A program made the position numbers and the translations under genes. The notes beneath the pieces were generated by a model. It searched no databases. It saw only the letters and a list, made by a program, of their open reading frames with translations, and was not told where the DNA came from. A stretch of DNA of 64,000 nucleotides from JAEUIT01 sp044220875. GTDB lineage: Bacteria; Planctomycetota; Phycisphaerae; Phycisphaerales; SM1A02. The DNA lies in assembly GCA_044220875.1 (NCBI GenBank), contig JBGAQH010000001.1, positions 1,222,840-1,286,839 of the forward strand. The letters are read 5' to 3'. Below, in pieces: positions 8,335 through 18,300 of this stretch (positions are counted from its first letter, which is position 1; every line of letters begins with the position of its first letter).

Positions 8335-10017
8335 ATGACCGTGTCAAAGGCGACACCGACATCGGTCCAGCTGTCCCAAGTCCAGAGTCAGAGTCAGGGC
8401 CAGAACCAGATCCAGAGCCAGAATCCGAACCAGTCAGCGTCAATCAAGTCGCCCTCCGAGCGCGACAGTCCGCTCCTTCGGCCGGAAGGTCGCGTGCTGT
8501 CGACCCTCAATCCGGACGGCTCTCGACGGTGGCTCACTCCCAAGCCGTCGATCGGGAGATTCTGGCGGCAGCGGCGGGCGGTCGCCTGGATTCTGATCAT
8601 CGTCTTCGCTGTCCTCCCTTGGATTCGCATCAACGGGAAGCCAGCGATTCTGCTCGACGTGATGACCCGCAAGTTCGTGTTCTTCGGGACGACGTTCCGT
8701 CCCACCGACACATTGTTGCTGGCGCTCCTTCTGCTCAGCATCTTCGTGGGGATCTTCCTGCTCACCGCGCTCTTCGGGCGCGTCTGGTGCGGATGGGCCT
8801 GCCCACAGACGGTGTACATGGAGTACCTGTACCGTCCGATTGAGCGGCTCTTCCTCGGCGCCGGCTACGGCAACTCGAAGGCGAAGGTCGCCCCGTGGCG
8901 CCGCGCCCTCATGTACGTCGCGTTCCTTCTCGCAAGTGCCCACCTTGCGAACACGTTCCTCGCGTATTTCGTCGGGACCGATCGGCTCGTCGATTGGACG
9001 TTCGGTTCGCCGACCGAGCATGCGACCGCCTTCGGCGTCTTCGCCGTGACGACCGGGCTCATGATGTTCGACTTCTGCTTCTTCCGTGAGCAGATGTGCA
9101 CGCTTGTGTGTCCGTACGGCCGGTTCCAGTCGGTCTTGCTCGACCGAGGTTCGCTCATCGTCGGGTACGACTCGAAGCGCGGCGAACCCCGTGGCCGCAA
9201 GGCCAGGGCCAATGCCAAGGCCAAGTCCGCCTCGGGCGCGGCGACGGGCCATGAGCACGACGGCGAACAAAAGAGCGGCTGCGACCGTGATCCGGTCACG
9301 GGCGCCTGCGGCGGCGGCTGCTCCTGTGGCGAGAAGCGGGCGACCTCGCTCCCCGTGTTGGAGCCGGCGCCCGAGGTTGGTCGAGTCGGCGATTGCATCG
9401 ATTGCACGCTCTGCGTGCAGACCTGTCCGACCGGCATCGACATTCGCGACGGGCTTCAGCTGGAGTGTCTCCACTGCGCCCAGTGCATCGATGCCTGCGA
9501 TGCCGTGATGACCAAGATCGGCCGCGCTCCCGGCCTCATTCGCTACACCTCGCAGAACGAGCTTGAGGGCGTCGCGAAGCGCAGGCTGCGAATTCGCGTC
9601 GTTGCGTATCCGCTCCTTCTGACCGCAATCGTGACGGCGTTCGTCGTGCTGCTCTGGACCCGCGCCGATGCCATGGTGGTGCAGCTCCGCGTGCAGGGGA
9701 CTCCCTACACCGTCGAGCCGGACGGGACGATCGTCAACGTGGTGCGCGTCCGCGTGGACAACCGCACGGAAGTGCCCAAGGTCTACACCATCGAGGCGGT
9801 GGACGGCGTCGTCCTCCGTGAGCCGGTGTCCGTTGCGGTCGACGACATTTCGAGCAACGAGGCGACCATTCACGTCATCTCGAAGCCGACCGAGTTCGTG
9901 CGCGGGCATCGCGACGTGAAGGTGCGCGTGAGGGACGGCGCGAAGTTCGACGAGCTGAAGGACATCGCGCTCATCGGTCCCTTCACCTCCCTGGGCGGAA
10001 CGGAGGGCGCGAAGTGA
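8335..10017 (+). CDS. ccoG: CcoG: polyferredoxin / cupric reductase for cbb3 assembly
   Basis: A 560-residue membrane iron-sulfur protein (CcoG/FixG/RdxA) that helps deliver copper to cbb3 oxidase, with cupric reductase activity known in the family. Cys motifs are in the family order: CGWACPQTVYMEYLYRPIER (~163-182), CTLVCPYGRFQS, then two [4Fe-4S] motifs CIDCTLCVQTCPTG and CLHCAQCIDACDAV, and a C-terminal Ig-like domain. Two oddities: a Gln/Ser/Asn-rich repeat at residues ~12-40, and an inserted Cys-rich loop (DPVTGACGGGCSCGEK) before the ferredoxin motifs. The ATG at 8335 follows GAAAGG. It is the first of the maturation genes. Confidence 0.95.
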   Translation: MTVSKATPTSVQLSQVQSQSQGQNQIQSQNPNQSASIKSPSERDSPLLRPEGRVLSTLNPDGSRRWLTPKPSIGRFWRQRRAVAWILIIVFAVLPWIRINGKPAILLDVMTRKFVFFGTTFRPTDTLLLALLLLSIFVGIFLLTALFGRVWCGWACPQTVYMEYLYRPIERLFLGAGYGNSKAKVAPWRRALMYVAFLLASAHLANTFLAYFVGTDRLVDWTFGSPTEHATAFGVFAVTTGLMMFDFCFFREQMCTLVCPYGRFQSVLLDRGSLIVGYDSKRGEPRGRKARANAKAKSASGAATGHEHDGEQKSGCDRDPVTGACGGGCSCGEKRATSLPVLEPAPEVGRVGDCIDCTLCVQTCPTGIDIRDGLQLECLHCAQCIDACDAVMTKIGRAPGLIRYTSQNELEGVAKRRLRIRVVAYPLLLTAIVTAFVVLLWTRADAMVVQLRVQGTPYTVEPDGTIVNVVRVRVDNRTEVPKVYTIEAVDGVVLREPVSVAVDDISSNEATIHVISKPTEFVRGHRDVKVRVRDGAKFDELKDIALIGPFTSLGGTEGAK

Positions 10018-10508
10018 ATCTCGTCCGCGATCGCTGGATGTTCGTGCCGATCATCTTCCTCGGCGGTTCCGTGGCGGTGGGAGTGACCACCGTCTGTCTC
10101 GCCGTCGTCGGGCGGCCGATCGGCGCCGAGCCGGAGTACTACAACAAGGCGGCGGCCTGGGACGAACACCGCGCCCAGTCCGCCGCGAACGACCTGATCG
10201 GATGGAAGGTCTCGTCACAGATCGCCCCCGGCGAGGACGGCCTTCCGTGGCTGACGGTCGGCATCACCGACAAGTACGCGTACGCCATCGATCCGGAGAG
10301 CGTCGAGGTCGAGGCGATTCCGATCGCCAACGCCGACCTGCGCGAATCGCTCCCCATGGTTCGGGCCGCAGCGGGGCAATTCAGGGCCGCACTGCACGCC
10401 CGTGTGCCGGGACAGTGGGAGTTCCGCGTTCGCGCCCGGCTCGGGACGGTGGTCTACACCGACACGTTCCGGCAGACGCTGCACTTCGCGAAGGGCGGCA
10501 AGCCATGA
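10014..10508 (+). CDS. ccoH: FixH/CcoH-like cbb3 assembly protein
   Basis: A 164-residue protein with one N-terminal membrane span (WMFVPIIFLGGSVAVGVTTVCLAVV) followed by EPEYYNKAAAWDEHRAQSAANDLIGW, the FixH signature around a YY..A..W motif, and a periplasmic beta-rich domain. FixH/CcoH is needed for assembly or stability of the cbb3 complex and works alongside CcoI and CcoS. It starts with GTG at 10014 overlapping the ccoG stop by 4 nt, and its own stop overlaps the next start (ATGA). Confidence 0.9.
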   Translation: MNLVRDRWMFVPIIFLGGSVAVGVTTVCLAVVGRPIGAEPEYYNKAAAWDEHRAQSAANDLIGWKVSSQIAPGEDGLPWLTVGITDKYAYAIDPESVEVEAIPIANADLRESLPMVRAAAGQFRAALHARVPGQWEFRVRARLGTVVYTDTFRQTLHFAKGGKP

Positions 10509-11386
10509 TGCTCGCCGAGCTCGCCGCCGCCTGCGGGACCGTGTGCGTCGCCTCGCTCCTCGGAAGCGTGCACTGTGCGGGCATGTGCGGCGGACTCTCG
10601 GCCTGCGCCACGCCCGCGGGGTTCGCGCGAACGCCGGTGCCCGTCCAGATGACGAGCTCGGTCGCCGGTCCGCGCCCGGTCGGGCCGTCCCTGCTGCGCA
10701 TGCAGCTCTCCTATCACGGCGCTCGTCTCATCGGCTACGCGGCGCTTGGCGCGGTCGCCGGCGCCGTGGGGGCCGCGCTCGATCTCGGCGGCTCGCTGGT
10801 CGGCATGCAGCGCGTCGCCAGCGTACTTGCCGGAGCGACGATCGCTCTTCTTGGCGCGCTGACGCTCCTGCGAATCGCCGGCGCCCGAATCCCGCACGTC
10901 GCGATGCCCGCTCCGATCGTCCTCGCGTTCCAGGCGGCGCACCGCCGCGCCGCCTCGTGGCCGCCGGTCACGAGGTCGCTTGCGATCGGCGCGGTCACGC
11001 CGCTCCTGCCCTGCGGCTGGCTCTACGCATTCGTCGCGGTCGCCGCCGGCGCCGGCAGCGCCCTCGGCGGCGCCGCCGTGATGGCCGCATTCTGGGCCGG
11101 CACGGTGCCGGCGCTGATCGGCGTCGCGCTCGGCGTGCGCATCCTGTTAGGAGCCGGTCCGCTGCGGCGCGTCGCGCCGGTGCTCGCCTCGCTCCTCATG
11201 ATCGCCGTTGGCGTGCACGTCGCGTTCGTGCGCGGGCCGAAGGCGGCGATCGTCGCCTCAAGCGTGCGCCCGGTGAGTTCGGGCGGGGCCGCGCGAACGG
11301 AAGGCGCACCGGATTCCCTCGAGTCGGCGGTCGAGAAGGCCGGCGACGACGTCCCCGCCTGCTGTCGCGAAGAGGGTCGATCATGA
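10505..11386 (+). CDS. SafE/TauE-like (UreH_2/DsbD-type) membrane protein in cbb3 operon
   Basis: A 293-residue membrane protein with about six hydrophobic segments. The N-terminal span SLLGSVHCAGMCGGL (Cys motif CAGMC) and the later span AVTPLLPCGWLYAF match the 'sulfite exporter TauE/SafE-like' family that often sits in cbb3 maturation operons. The paired Cys motifs in membrane segments suggest metal or thiol handling, perhaps copper; sulfite export is unlikely. The C-terminal tail is polar and ends in CCREEGRS. The ATG at 10505 overlaps the fixH stop and the stop overlaps ccoI. The function is inferred from context. Confidence 0.85.
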   Translation: MMLAELAAACGTVCVASLLGSVHCAGMCGGLSACATPAGFARTPVPVQMTSSVAGPRPVGPSLLRMQLSYHGARLIGYAALGAVAGAVGAALDLGGSLVGMQRVASVLAGATIALLGALTLLRIAGARIPHVAMPAPIVLAFQAAHRRAASWPPVTRSLAIGAVTPLLPCGWLYAFVAVAAGAGSALGGAAVMAAFWAGTVPALIGVALGVRILLGAGPLRRVAPVLASLLMIAVGVHVAFVRGPKAAIVASSVRPVSSGGAARTEGAPDSLESAVEKAGDDVPACCREEGRS

Positions 11387-13869
11387 GTCAGGTGGGCGAC
11401 CAGTCCCGGACGTCAGCGGCGCCGCCCTGCGCGCACTGCGGACTTGCGGTGCCGGCCGGCCTCGTCGAGGCCAACGTCGAGCGTCAGTTCTGCTGTCACG
11501 GCTGCCGCGCCGTCTTCGAGTCGCTGCATGCCTGCGGCCTCGAGCGCTACTACGAGATCGCGGCGAAGGAAGCCGCGTCGCGCGAGGCGCGTCCCGCGAC
11601 GGTGACGCATCGCCGATTCGCCCACTTCGACCGCCCGGAATTCCTCGCCAAGCACGTCCGGTCCGCCGACGACGGACGGCTTTGCGTCGAGGTCCGCATC
11701 GATGGGCTTCACTGCGGGGCGTGCGTCTGGCTGCTTGAGGCGATGCCGCGCATCGTTCGCGGTCTCGTGTCGGTGCGAGTCGACATCGGTCGGGCCGCGG
11801 TGCGCATCGAATGGGACGCGGCGGCGGTCACCCTCTCGACCATCGCCCAGCGATTCGACACGCTCGGCTACCAGCTTCTCCCGCTCGCCGATCCGCAGGC
11901 CCGCGACCGCGAGCGCGAGCTCGATCGGGCCTGGCTGGTCCGCATCGGCGTCGCCGCCGCGATCGCCAGCAACGCGATGGCCGTCGCCTTCGCCCTCTAC
12001 GGCAGCCTCTTCGCCAAGATGGCGCCGCAGTTCCAGCTCTTCTTCCAGTGGATCGCGGTGTGCCTCGCGCTCCTGTCGCTCACCTTCCCGGGGCGGGTCT
12101 TCTTCCGCAACGCGATCGCCGCGATTCGCACGCGGACGCCGCACATGGACCTCCCCGTCGCGACGGGGCTCTTCGGCGCCGTCGTCGCGGGCACGATCAA
12201 CACGATTCTGGGCCGCGGCTCGATCTACTGCGAGTCGGCGACCATGCTGGTCTTCCTCCTCCTGGTCGGCCGGTTCGTCCAGTATCGGCAGCAGCGCAAG
12301 GCCCGTCAGGAGGTCGAACTCATCACTTCGCTCGTGCCCGCCATCGCCCGCAAGCGCGATGACGACGGCAGCGTCGGCGAGGTGCCGATCGAAGCGTTGG
12401 TCAAGGGCGACATCGTCGAGGTCCCCGCCGGCGAGACGATTCCCTGCGACGGTTTCCTGCGGCACGGCGCGGCCCGGCTCGACTGCTCGATCCTCACCGG
12501 CGAGTCGCGGGCCGCGATGGCCCTTGAGGGCGAGGCGGTCTTCGCCGGCACGCGACCGATCGACCGGCCGATCGACGTGATCGTCAACGTCGCCGGCGCG
12601 GACACCCGCGCCGGGCGGCTCGTCGCCCTCGTGACCGATGCCTCGACCCGCCGGCCTCCCATCGTCGAACTCGCCGATCGCCTGGCGGGATGGTTCCTCG
12701 TCGGCGTCCTGACCGCCGCGGCCTTCACGCTCTGGTGGTGGTGGTCGCTCGGCTCCGAAGTCGCCGTCGCCCGGATGGTCGCGCTCCTCGTCGTGACCTG
12801 TCCGTGTGCGCTTGGGCTCGCCACGCCGCTCGCGGTCGTCGCGGGCATCGGCAAGGCGGCCCGCAAGGGAATCCTCGTCAAGGGCGGCGACATCCTCGAG
12901 CGCCTCAGTACCAAGGGAACGATCGTGCTCGACAAGACGGGCACGCTCACCGAGGGACGCATTGCCGTCACAGGATTCGACGGCGACTTGGGCGTCCTTC
13001 CGCTCGCCGCCTCGATCGAGCGATCGAGCGCCCATCCGATCGCGAAGGCGATTGCCGAGGCCTACGGCGAGACGCCCGCGGCGCGGCCGGCGTCGGAGAT
13101 CATCGAACACGGCGGACGCGGCATCGAGGGTGTGGTGGACGAGACCCGCATCGCCGTCGGCAGCGAACGGTTCCTCGGCGAATGCGGCATCGCCCTCCCC
13201 GACTGGGCCCGCGATGCCGCGCGCCGGATCGCCGGCCGCGCCGAGAGCCCGGTGTTCATCGCCGCCGATCAGGAGGTGCGAGCGATCGTCTCCGTCGGTG
13301 ACCCGATTCGGCCCGAGGCCGCGAGCACGATCGCCCGATTGCGCGCGACAGGCTGGACGCTGGCGATGGCCTCCGGTGACCATCCCGCCGTCGCCGCGGC
13401 GGTCGGCGAGGCCGTGGGTCTCGCGCCCAAGGAGATCGAGGGCGGCTGCACGCCCGAGATGAAGCTCGCTTTCGTGCGAAGCGGAAGGCTTCGCGGACCG
13501 GTCGTCATGGTCGGTGATGGCGTCAACGATCTCGCGGCGATGGCCGCGGCCGACGTCGGCATCGCCGTCCGTAACGGCGCCCAGTCGGCACTGCACGTCG
13601 CCGATGCCTGCCTCGCCGCGGGCGGGTTGCGTCCGCTGCTTCGGCTCCTCGAGGGCTCGGCTCGCACCATGGGGGCGATTCGCGTCAACCTCGTGGTCAG
13701 CATCGCCTACAACGCCGCGGGCGGCGCGCTGGCGTTCTTCGGCATGGTGAATCCGATCGTCGCCGCGATCCTCATGCCCGTCTCAAGCCTCACGGTCGTG
13801 GCCCTCGCCCTGGCCATGCCCACGTTCGAATTGCCCGAGGATCGGGCCGGCGTCAGGGAGTCGAGCTGA
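11383..13869 (+). CDS. ccoI: CcoI copper-exporting P1B-type ATPase
   Basis: An 828-residue P-type ATPase supplying copper to cbb3 oxidase. Order of features: an N-terminal Cys cluster (CAHCGLAV... CCHGCRAVF), a heavy-metal-associated domain with CGAC at 111-114, eight membrane spans with the metal site CPC at 473-475 (TCPCALGLATP), the phosphorylation motif DKTGT at Asp517, a nucleotide-binding domain including a SSAHP histidine, and the hinge GDGVNDLAAMAAADVG. All catalytic residues are present. The N-terminal Cys cluster before the HMA domain separates CcoI/FixI from ordinary CopA. The ATG at 11383 overlaps the upstream stop by 4 nt. Confidence 0.95.
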   Translation: MSQVGDQSRTSAAPPCAHCGLAVPAGLVEANVERQFCCHGCRAVFESLHACGLERYYEIAAKEAASREARPATVTHRRFAHFDRPEFLAKHVRSADDGRLCVEVRIDGLHCGACVWLLEAMPRIVRGLVSVRVDIGRAAVRIEWDAAAVTLSTIAQRFDTLGYQLLPLADPQARDRERELDRAWLVRIGVAAAIASNAMAVAFALYGSLFAKMAPQFQLFFQWIAVCLALLSLTFPGRVFFRNAIAAIRTRTPHMDLPVATGLFGAVVAGTINTILGRGSIYCESATMLVFLLLVGRFVQYRQQRKARQEVELITSLVPAIARKRDDDGSVGEVPIEALVKGDIVEVPAGETIPCDGFLRHGAARLDCSILTGESRAAMALEGEAVFAGTRPIDRPIDVIVNVAGADTRAGRLVALVTDASTRRPPIVELADRLAGWFLVGVLTAAAFTLWWWWSLGSEVAVARMVALLVVTCPCALGLATPLAVVAGIGKAARKGILVKGGDILERLSTKGTIVLDKTGTLTEGRIAVTGFDGDLGVLPLAASIERSSAHPIAKAIAEAYGETPAARPASEIIEHGGRGIEGVVDETRIAVGSERFLGECGIALPDWARDAARRIAGRAESPVFIAADQEVRAIVSVGDPIRPEAASTIARLRATGWTLAMASGDHPAVAAAVGEAVGLAPKEIEGGCTPEMKLAFVRSGRLRGPVVMVGDGVNDLAAMAAADVGIAVRNGAQSALHVADACLAAGGLRPLLRLLEGSARTMGAIRVNLVVSIAYNAAGGALAFFGMVNPIVAAILMPVSSLTVVALALAMPTFELPEDRAGVRESS

Positions 13870-14045
13870 TGGAAGCGATCTTCGTCGCACTGCCGATTGC
13901 GCTCATCATCGCCGTCGCGGCGGTGTGCGCCTTCGTCTGGGCCGCGCGCCGCGATCAGTTCGAGGATCTCGACACGCCGCCCCGTCGCATGTTGGAGGAT
14001 GACGAGCCGGTCGCGCACGCGCCGCCGGCGAAGCGAAATCGCTGA
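13869..14045 (+). CDS. ccoS: CcoS, small cbb3 assembly protein
   Basis: A 58-residue single-span protein: MEAIFVALPIALIIAVAAVC, then AFVWAARRDQFEDLDTPPRRMLEDD. The hydrophobic helix followed by 'W A x R R D Q F E D L D T P' is the CcoS signature almost word for word. CcoS is required for inserting redox cofactors into CcoN. The ATG shares one base with the ccoI stop (TGATG). This is the last gene of the operon; the next 170 bases hold a long inverted repeat. Confidence 0.93.
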   Translation: MEAIFVALPIALIIAVAAVCAFVWAARRDQFEDLDTPPRRMLEDDEPVAHAPPAKRNR

Positions 14046-14081
14046 CCGGCCGCGTGCGTGTCTCGGGCCCGCACGCCCCTT

Positions 14082-14166
14082 CGAGAGCGTCTGTCCAGTT
14101 CGGGGGATCGTGGATTCACCGAGGTGTCGCCAAGGTCACGACCCCCGAACTGGACAGACGCTCTCG
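14082..14166. repeat. Perfect 25-bp inverted repeat around a 35-bp centre
   Basis: Bases 14082-14106 and 14142-14166 are exact reverse complements over 25 bp; the arm begins CGAGAGCGTCTGTCC and ends AGTTCGGGGG. Inside, TCGTG (14108-14112) and CACGA (14137-14141) pair as well, so about 30 bp could fold. No T-run follows either arm and no flanking target duplication was seen. It lies between ccoS and galK. Terminator, MITE or REP-like element are all possible. Confidence 0.85.
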
Positions 14167-14217
14167 GGACTCCGCAGGTTCGCGCGGTGCCGGTGCGGTT
14201 CGTTGTAGCATCCCGAC

Positions 14218-15399
14218 GTGATCGTCGCACGAGCAGCGGGGTTCTTCGGTCAGCGCTTCGGCTCGGCGCCGGCGATCATTGGCGTCGCCCCTGGCCGGGT
14301 CAACCTGATCGGCGAGCATGTCGACTACGCCGACGGCTTCGTTCTGCCCATGGCGATCGAGCGTGCGACTGCGGTCGCGATTCGCCCGACGGCGGGGGAG
14401 TCGACGCTCGCGAGCGACGGCTTCGCCCGCGCATGGAAGGGCGATCTCCGTCGTGCACATGCACCGATTCGCGAGGCCGATCTCGCCTGGGCGAACTATG
14501 TGCTTGGCCCGATCGCCGAGCTCGCGGCGCTGGGGACGCCGATCACGAACGTCGAGTGCGCCATCGTGAGCGACGTGCCGGCCGGAGGCGGCGTCAGCTC
14601 GAGCGCCGCGCTCGAGGTCGCGACGGCGCGGGCCATGGCCGAGCTGGCCGGCAGCGCGATCGGGGGCCTCGACATCGCGAGGCTGTGCCAGCGCGCGGAG
14701 CATCACTACGCCGGCACGCCCTGCGGCATCATGGACATGACCGTCTCGGCCAACGCGAAGGCCGGGAACGCGCTCCTCATCGACTGTCGGACGCTCGAAC
14801 TCCGCGATGTGCCGCTGCCGCCCCGAGTCGAGGTCCTGGTGATCGACAGCGGCGTTCGCCACCGGCTCTCCGACGGCGGCTACGCGTCGCGCCGCCGCGC
14901 GGTCGAGGAGGCGGCGCGGTCGATGGGCATCGCGGCCCTTCGCGACGCGACGGCCGAGGAGCTCGAACGCACGCCGCTCGACGCGGTCACGCGCCGGCGG
15001 GCGCGGCACGTGGTCGGCGAGATCGCCCGGGCCCTGGCCGGCGCCGAGGCCCTCGCGGCGGGCGACGCGGTTCGCTTCGGGGAGCTGATGCGCGCCTCGC
15101 ACCGCTCCCTCCGCGATGACTTCGAGGTCTCGGTGGACGAGATCGACTGCATCGTCGACGCGGCGAATGAGGCGGTCGGGACCTTCGGGGCCCGCCTCAC
15201 CGGCGGCGGGTTCGGCGGATGCGCCGTCGCCCTTGTCGAGCGCGGATCGGCCGAGTCCGTACTCGCCGCCGTCGGCGATCGGTTCGCGCGGCGCTTCGGA
15301 CGCGGAGTGAGCGCCTTCGTCACCGGCGCCGCAGCGGGCGCTTCGGTCCTCCGATGGGATGCGTCCGGTCAGTCGGGCCGCGGCGCCGTCGGCCGATAG
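14218..15399 (+). CDS. galK: Galactokinase
   Basis: A 393-residue GHMP kinase that phosphorylates galactose at C1 (Leloir pathway). The galactokinase signature GRVNLIGEHVDYADGFVLPMAI is at residues 26-47, with the sugar-binding Glu33/His34/Asp36. The GHMP ATP loop PAGGGVSSSAALE lies near residue 121 and the third motif LTGGGFGGCAVALV near residue 329. The start is GTG at 14218. Its 3' end overlaps the convergent PD40 gene by about 30 bp. No other gal genes are adjacent, so it is probably a stand-alone gene. Confidence 0.94.
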   Translation: MIVARAAGFFGQRFGSAPAIIGVAPGRVNLIGEHVDYADGFVLPMAIERATAVAIRPTAGESTLASDGFARAWKGDLRRAHAPIREADLAWANYVLGPIAELAALGTPITNVECAIVSDVPAGGGVSSSAALEVATARAMAELAGSAIGGLDIARLCQRAEHHYAGTPCGIMDMTVSANAKAGNALLIDCRTLELRDVPLPPRVEVLVIDSGVRHRLSDGGYASRRRAVEEAARSMGIAALRDATAEELERTPLDAVTRRRARHVVGEIARALAGAEALAAGDAVRFGELMRASHRSLRDDFEVSVDEIDCIVDAANEAVGTFGARLTGGGFGGCAVALVERGSAESVLAAVGDRFARRFGRGVSAFVTGAAAGASVLRWDASGQSGRGAVGR

Positions 15400-18300
15400 C
15401 GGTAGTAGACCTCGAGGCTGAGCGTGCAGACGGCGGTCTGGTAGACGCGGCCGCCGGCCCGCGACCAGCGATCCTGCGGATCCCAGCTTCCCGCCGCGGG
15501 GCCGGTCTCGCGCTGATGGGCGAGGAGCTCGCGGGTGAGGGCCTCGTTCCATCGCTTCCACGGTTCGCCCTGGTGCTGGAAGAGCGCCAGCGTCGCGTAG
15601 TACCAGTGATGCGTCGGCGCGTCGCCCGACCACGCCGGCAGCGTGGCGGCGATGAACTCCGCGGACTCGCCCATCCGCTGCTCGGTTGCGGCGTGGCCGA
15701 GAAGCTGCTGGACGAACATCGCCTCGGCGGTCATCGCCGCCGAGGCCCGCTCGCCGGGCTGGTACGCGTACCTGCCGCGGAGGCGCGACACGCTGACGCG
15801 ATCGAGCCACTCGCGGGCCGCGTCAAAGACGTTCGAGCGCGGCGCGAAGCCGGCGCGCCGGGCGCTCTCGACGGCCATCACCAGCCAGCCGAGGACGGCC
15901 GAGTCCTGCGCCGCGACCGCGCCCCGTTCCGCGGCGGCGGCGCGGACGAGGACGAAGTCGATCGCCCTGCGCACCGTCGGCGCGAGGCTCGCGTCGCGGG
16001 TCATCGCGTATGCCTCGCAGAGCGCGACGGTCGCGATGGTCTGGCCGTACATGGTGTCGGACGCGCCGGGACGGGCGCGGTCGCCGCGAAGGTCGCCATC
16101 GGCCCGCGTTCGATCCGCAAGCCAATGCAGCCCGCGCCCGACCGTCTCGCGGTAGGGACCCTCCTCCTGATGCGTGTGGCCCGCGCCGAGGAAGCAGAGC
16201 AGGGCGAGCCCGGTCATGGCCGCGTCGGCGTCGACCTCGGCCTCGTTGTCGCGGGAACTCCAGTGACCGTCGGGCGCCTGCCGCCGCTTCAGCCACTCGA
16301 GGGCCAGTCCGACCGCCCGCTCCGTCTCGTCGTTCCCGCCCATCCGCTCGAGCAGTTCGCTGCGGATCGACGGATCGCGCTGGGCGAAGTCCTCCAGCGG
16401 CGCCGGCGCCGCGGGAATCCGAGGCGCATCGGTGGCGGCGGGGCTCGACGGTGACGGGGCGCTCATGCTGACCGCGGCGCTCGGCGCGCTGTCGGCGGTG
16501 GACGAAAGCTCGCTGGTCGGCATCGCCGACGGGGCGACGGGGGACGGCGCGATGGTGAGCTCGGCGCTGCTCGGCGCCTGCGGCGCGATGGGAGCGTCGC
16601 CCGGACGTGATGGCACGAGCGGCGCGGCCTGCGAAACGGCGCTCGGCAGCGACGCCTCGCGAGCGGGCTCGCCGGTCGCGGGGACCGCCGGACGCGCCGC
16701 GGCGGGCATCGTCGCGGCCGGCGAATCGGATGCCGTCGCGCGCGGCAACGCCGTCGCCATGACCGGTCCGTTCGCCGCCGACTCCGTGGTCGTCGCCGGC
16801 GCGGTCGTCGGCGGTGCAATCGAGGAGAGTGTGGGGGCCGGCGCCTCGAGAGCACGCGACTCGATGGCCGCGGCGGGCGGGGCCGAAAGTGCCGCGGGCG
16901 TCATGGCTCCGACGGCCAGCGGCACCGCGGTCGCTTCCGTAGCGGCGCTCGGCGCGGGGGCCGACGGGGCCGTCGGGTCGAACGCCGGATGCGCTGCCGC
17001 GACGAGGGCCATCAGGGCCGCCCGCTCGGTCATGGTTTCGGGCTGCGCCTCGGATGTCGGCGATGGAACCGGCGGCCGCACCATCGGGTCGGGGGCCAGC
17101 GGCGTCGGGTCGGTCACCGTCGGTGTCGCCTCGGGCGCCGTGGCGGCGGCGACGCGAAACGTCGCCGGGTCGATCGCGCTCTCGGCCGGCTCGCCGCGGA
17201 TCTGGTGGGCGACGTCGCCGGCGGCGTCGTCCCTCGGCGCCGAGGCCAGCATCACGCGATGGCCTCCGCCGCCGATCCGGTCGGCCACGATGCCGCCGAC
17301 CTTCCATGCCGCGAGCAGCGTCGCTACGAGGAGATGCAGCAGGAGCGAGAGCAGGAGACACTGGGCGAGCAGGCTCATCTGCCCGATGCGCCGTCGCCAG
17401 GCGTCATGACGGGCGATGAGGAGGGCGAGCAGCCACGCGAGCAGGCCGAGCAGGGCGACGAGGAGGAGCCACGGCCAGAGATCGCTCCACCACGAGGATC
17501 CGCCTGAGGCGACGGAGGGCGCCGCACGCCCGTCGGCCGGATGCACCTCGCGCGAGACGCTCGTGAAGAGCTCGTAGCCGCCCGCCGAGGAGCGGTCGGT
17601 CGAGAAGTAGATGCGGAATCCCTCGCTCGCCAGTCCGGGGTCGAGCTCGTTGGCGCCGGAATTGATCGCATCGCCTAACGCTTCGCTCACGGCGTCCGGC
17701 GCCGGATCGCCGCTCGGCGCGAGCCGCAGGCGATAGAGGTCATATCCGCCGCTGCCCCCCTCGCGGTCGGAGGCGAAGTAGAGGAAGTCGCCGGCGGGGC
17801 TCACTGCGGGCGAACCGTCGTCGGCCCCGGTCGAGAGCGCCTCGACGCGCTTCGCGTCGGACCAGCCCGACGCGGTCGCCTCGGCGACGTAGATGTCGTA
17901 GTCGTGGCGCGATCGCCGCTCGCGCAGCGTCGCGCTCCAGCCGTTGCCGCCCGCAGCGTCGCGCTCGTCCGGGCGCGGCCGATTGGTCGCGAAGTAGAGC
18001 CGCGACCCGTCCGGGGTCAGCCCCGGGCCATACTCGTTCGCTGCGGAATTGATCGACGGGCCGAGGTTGGTCGGCGGCGCCCACGACGATCGCTCGTCCT
18101 CGCGCTCGCTCACCCAGAGGTCGTATCCCCCCAGGCCGCCCTCGCGATCGGAGTAGAAGTAGAGCCGCGTCCCGTCGCGCGAGAGCTCCGGCCCCAGCTC
18201 GTCGCGCTCGGTGTCGATCGCCTCGATCGGGGCCGGCTCCGACCATCCCGCGGGCGTCCATCGGGAGGCGAAGAGGTCGGCATTGCCGCCCGGCCTGCGG

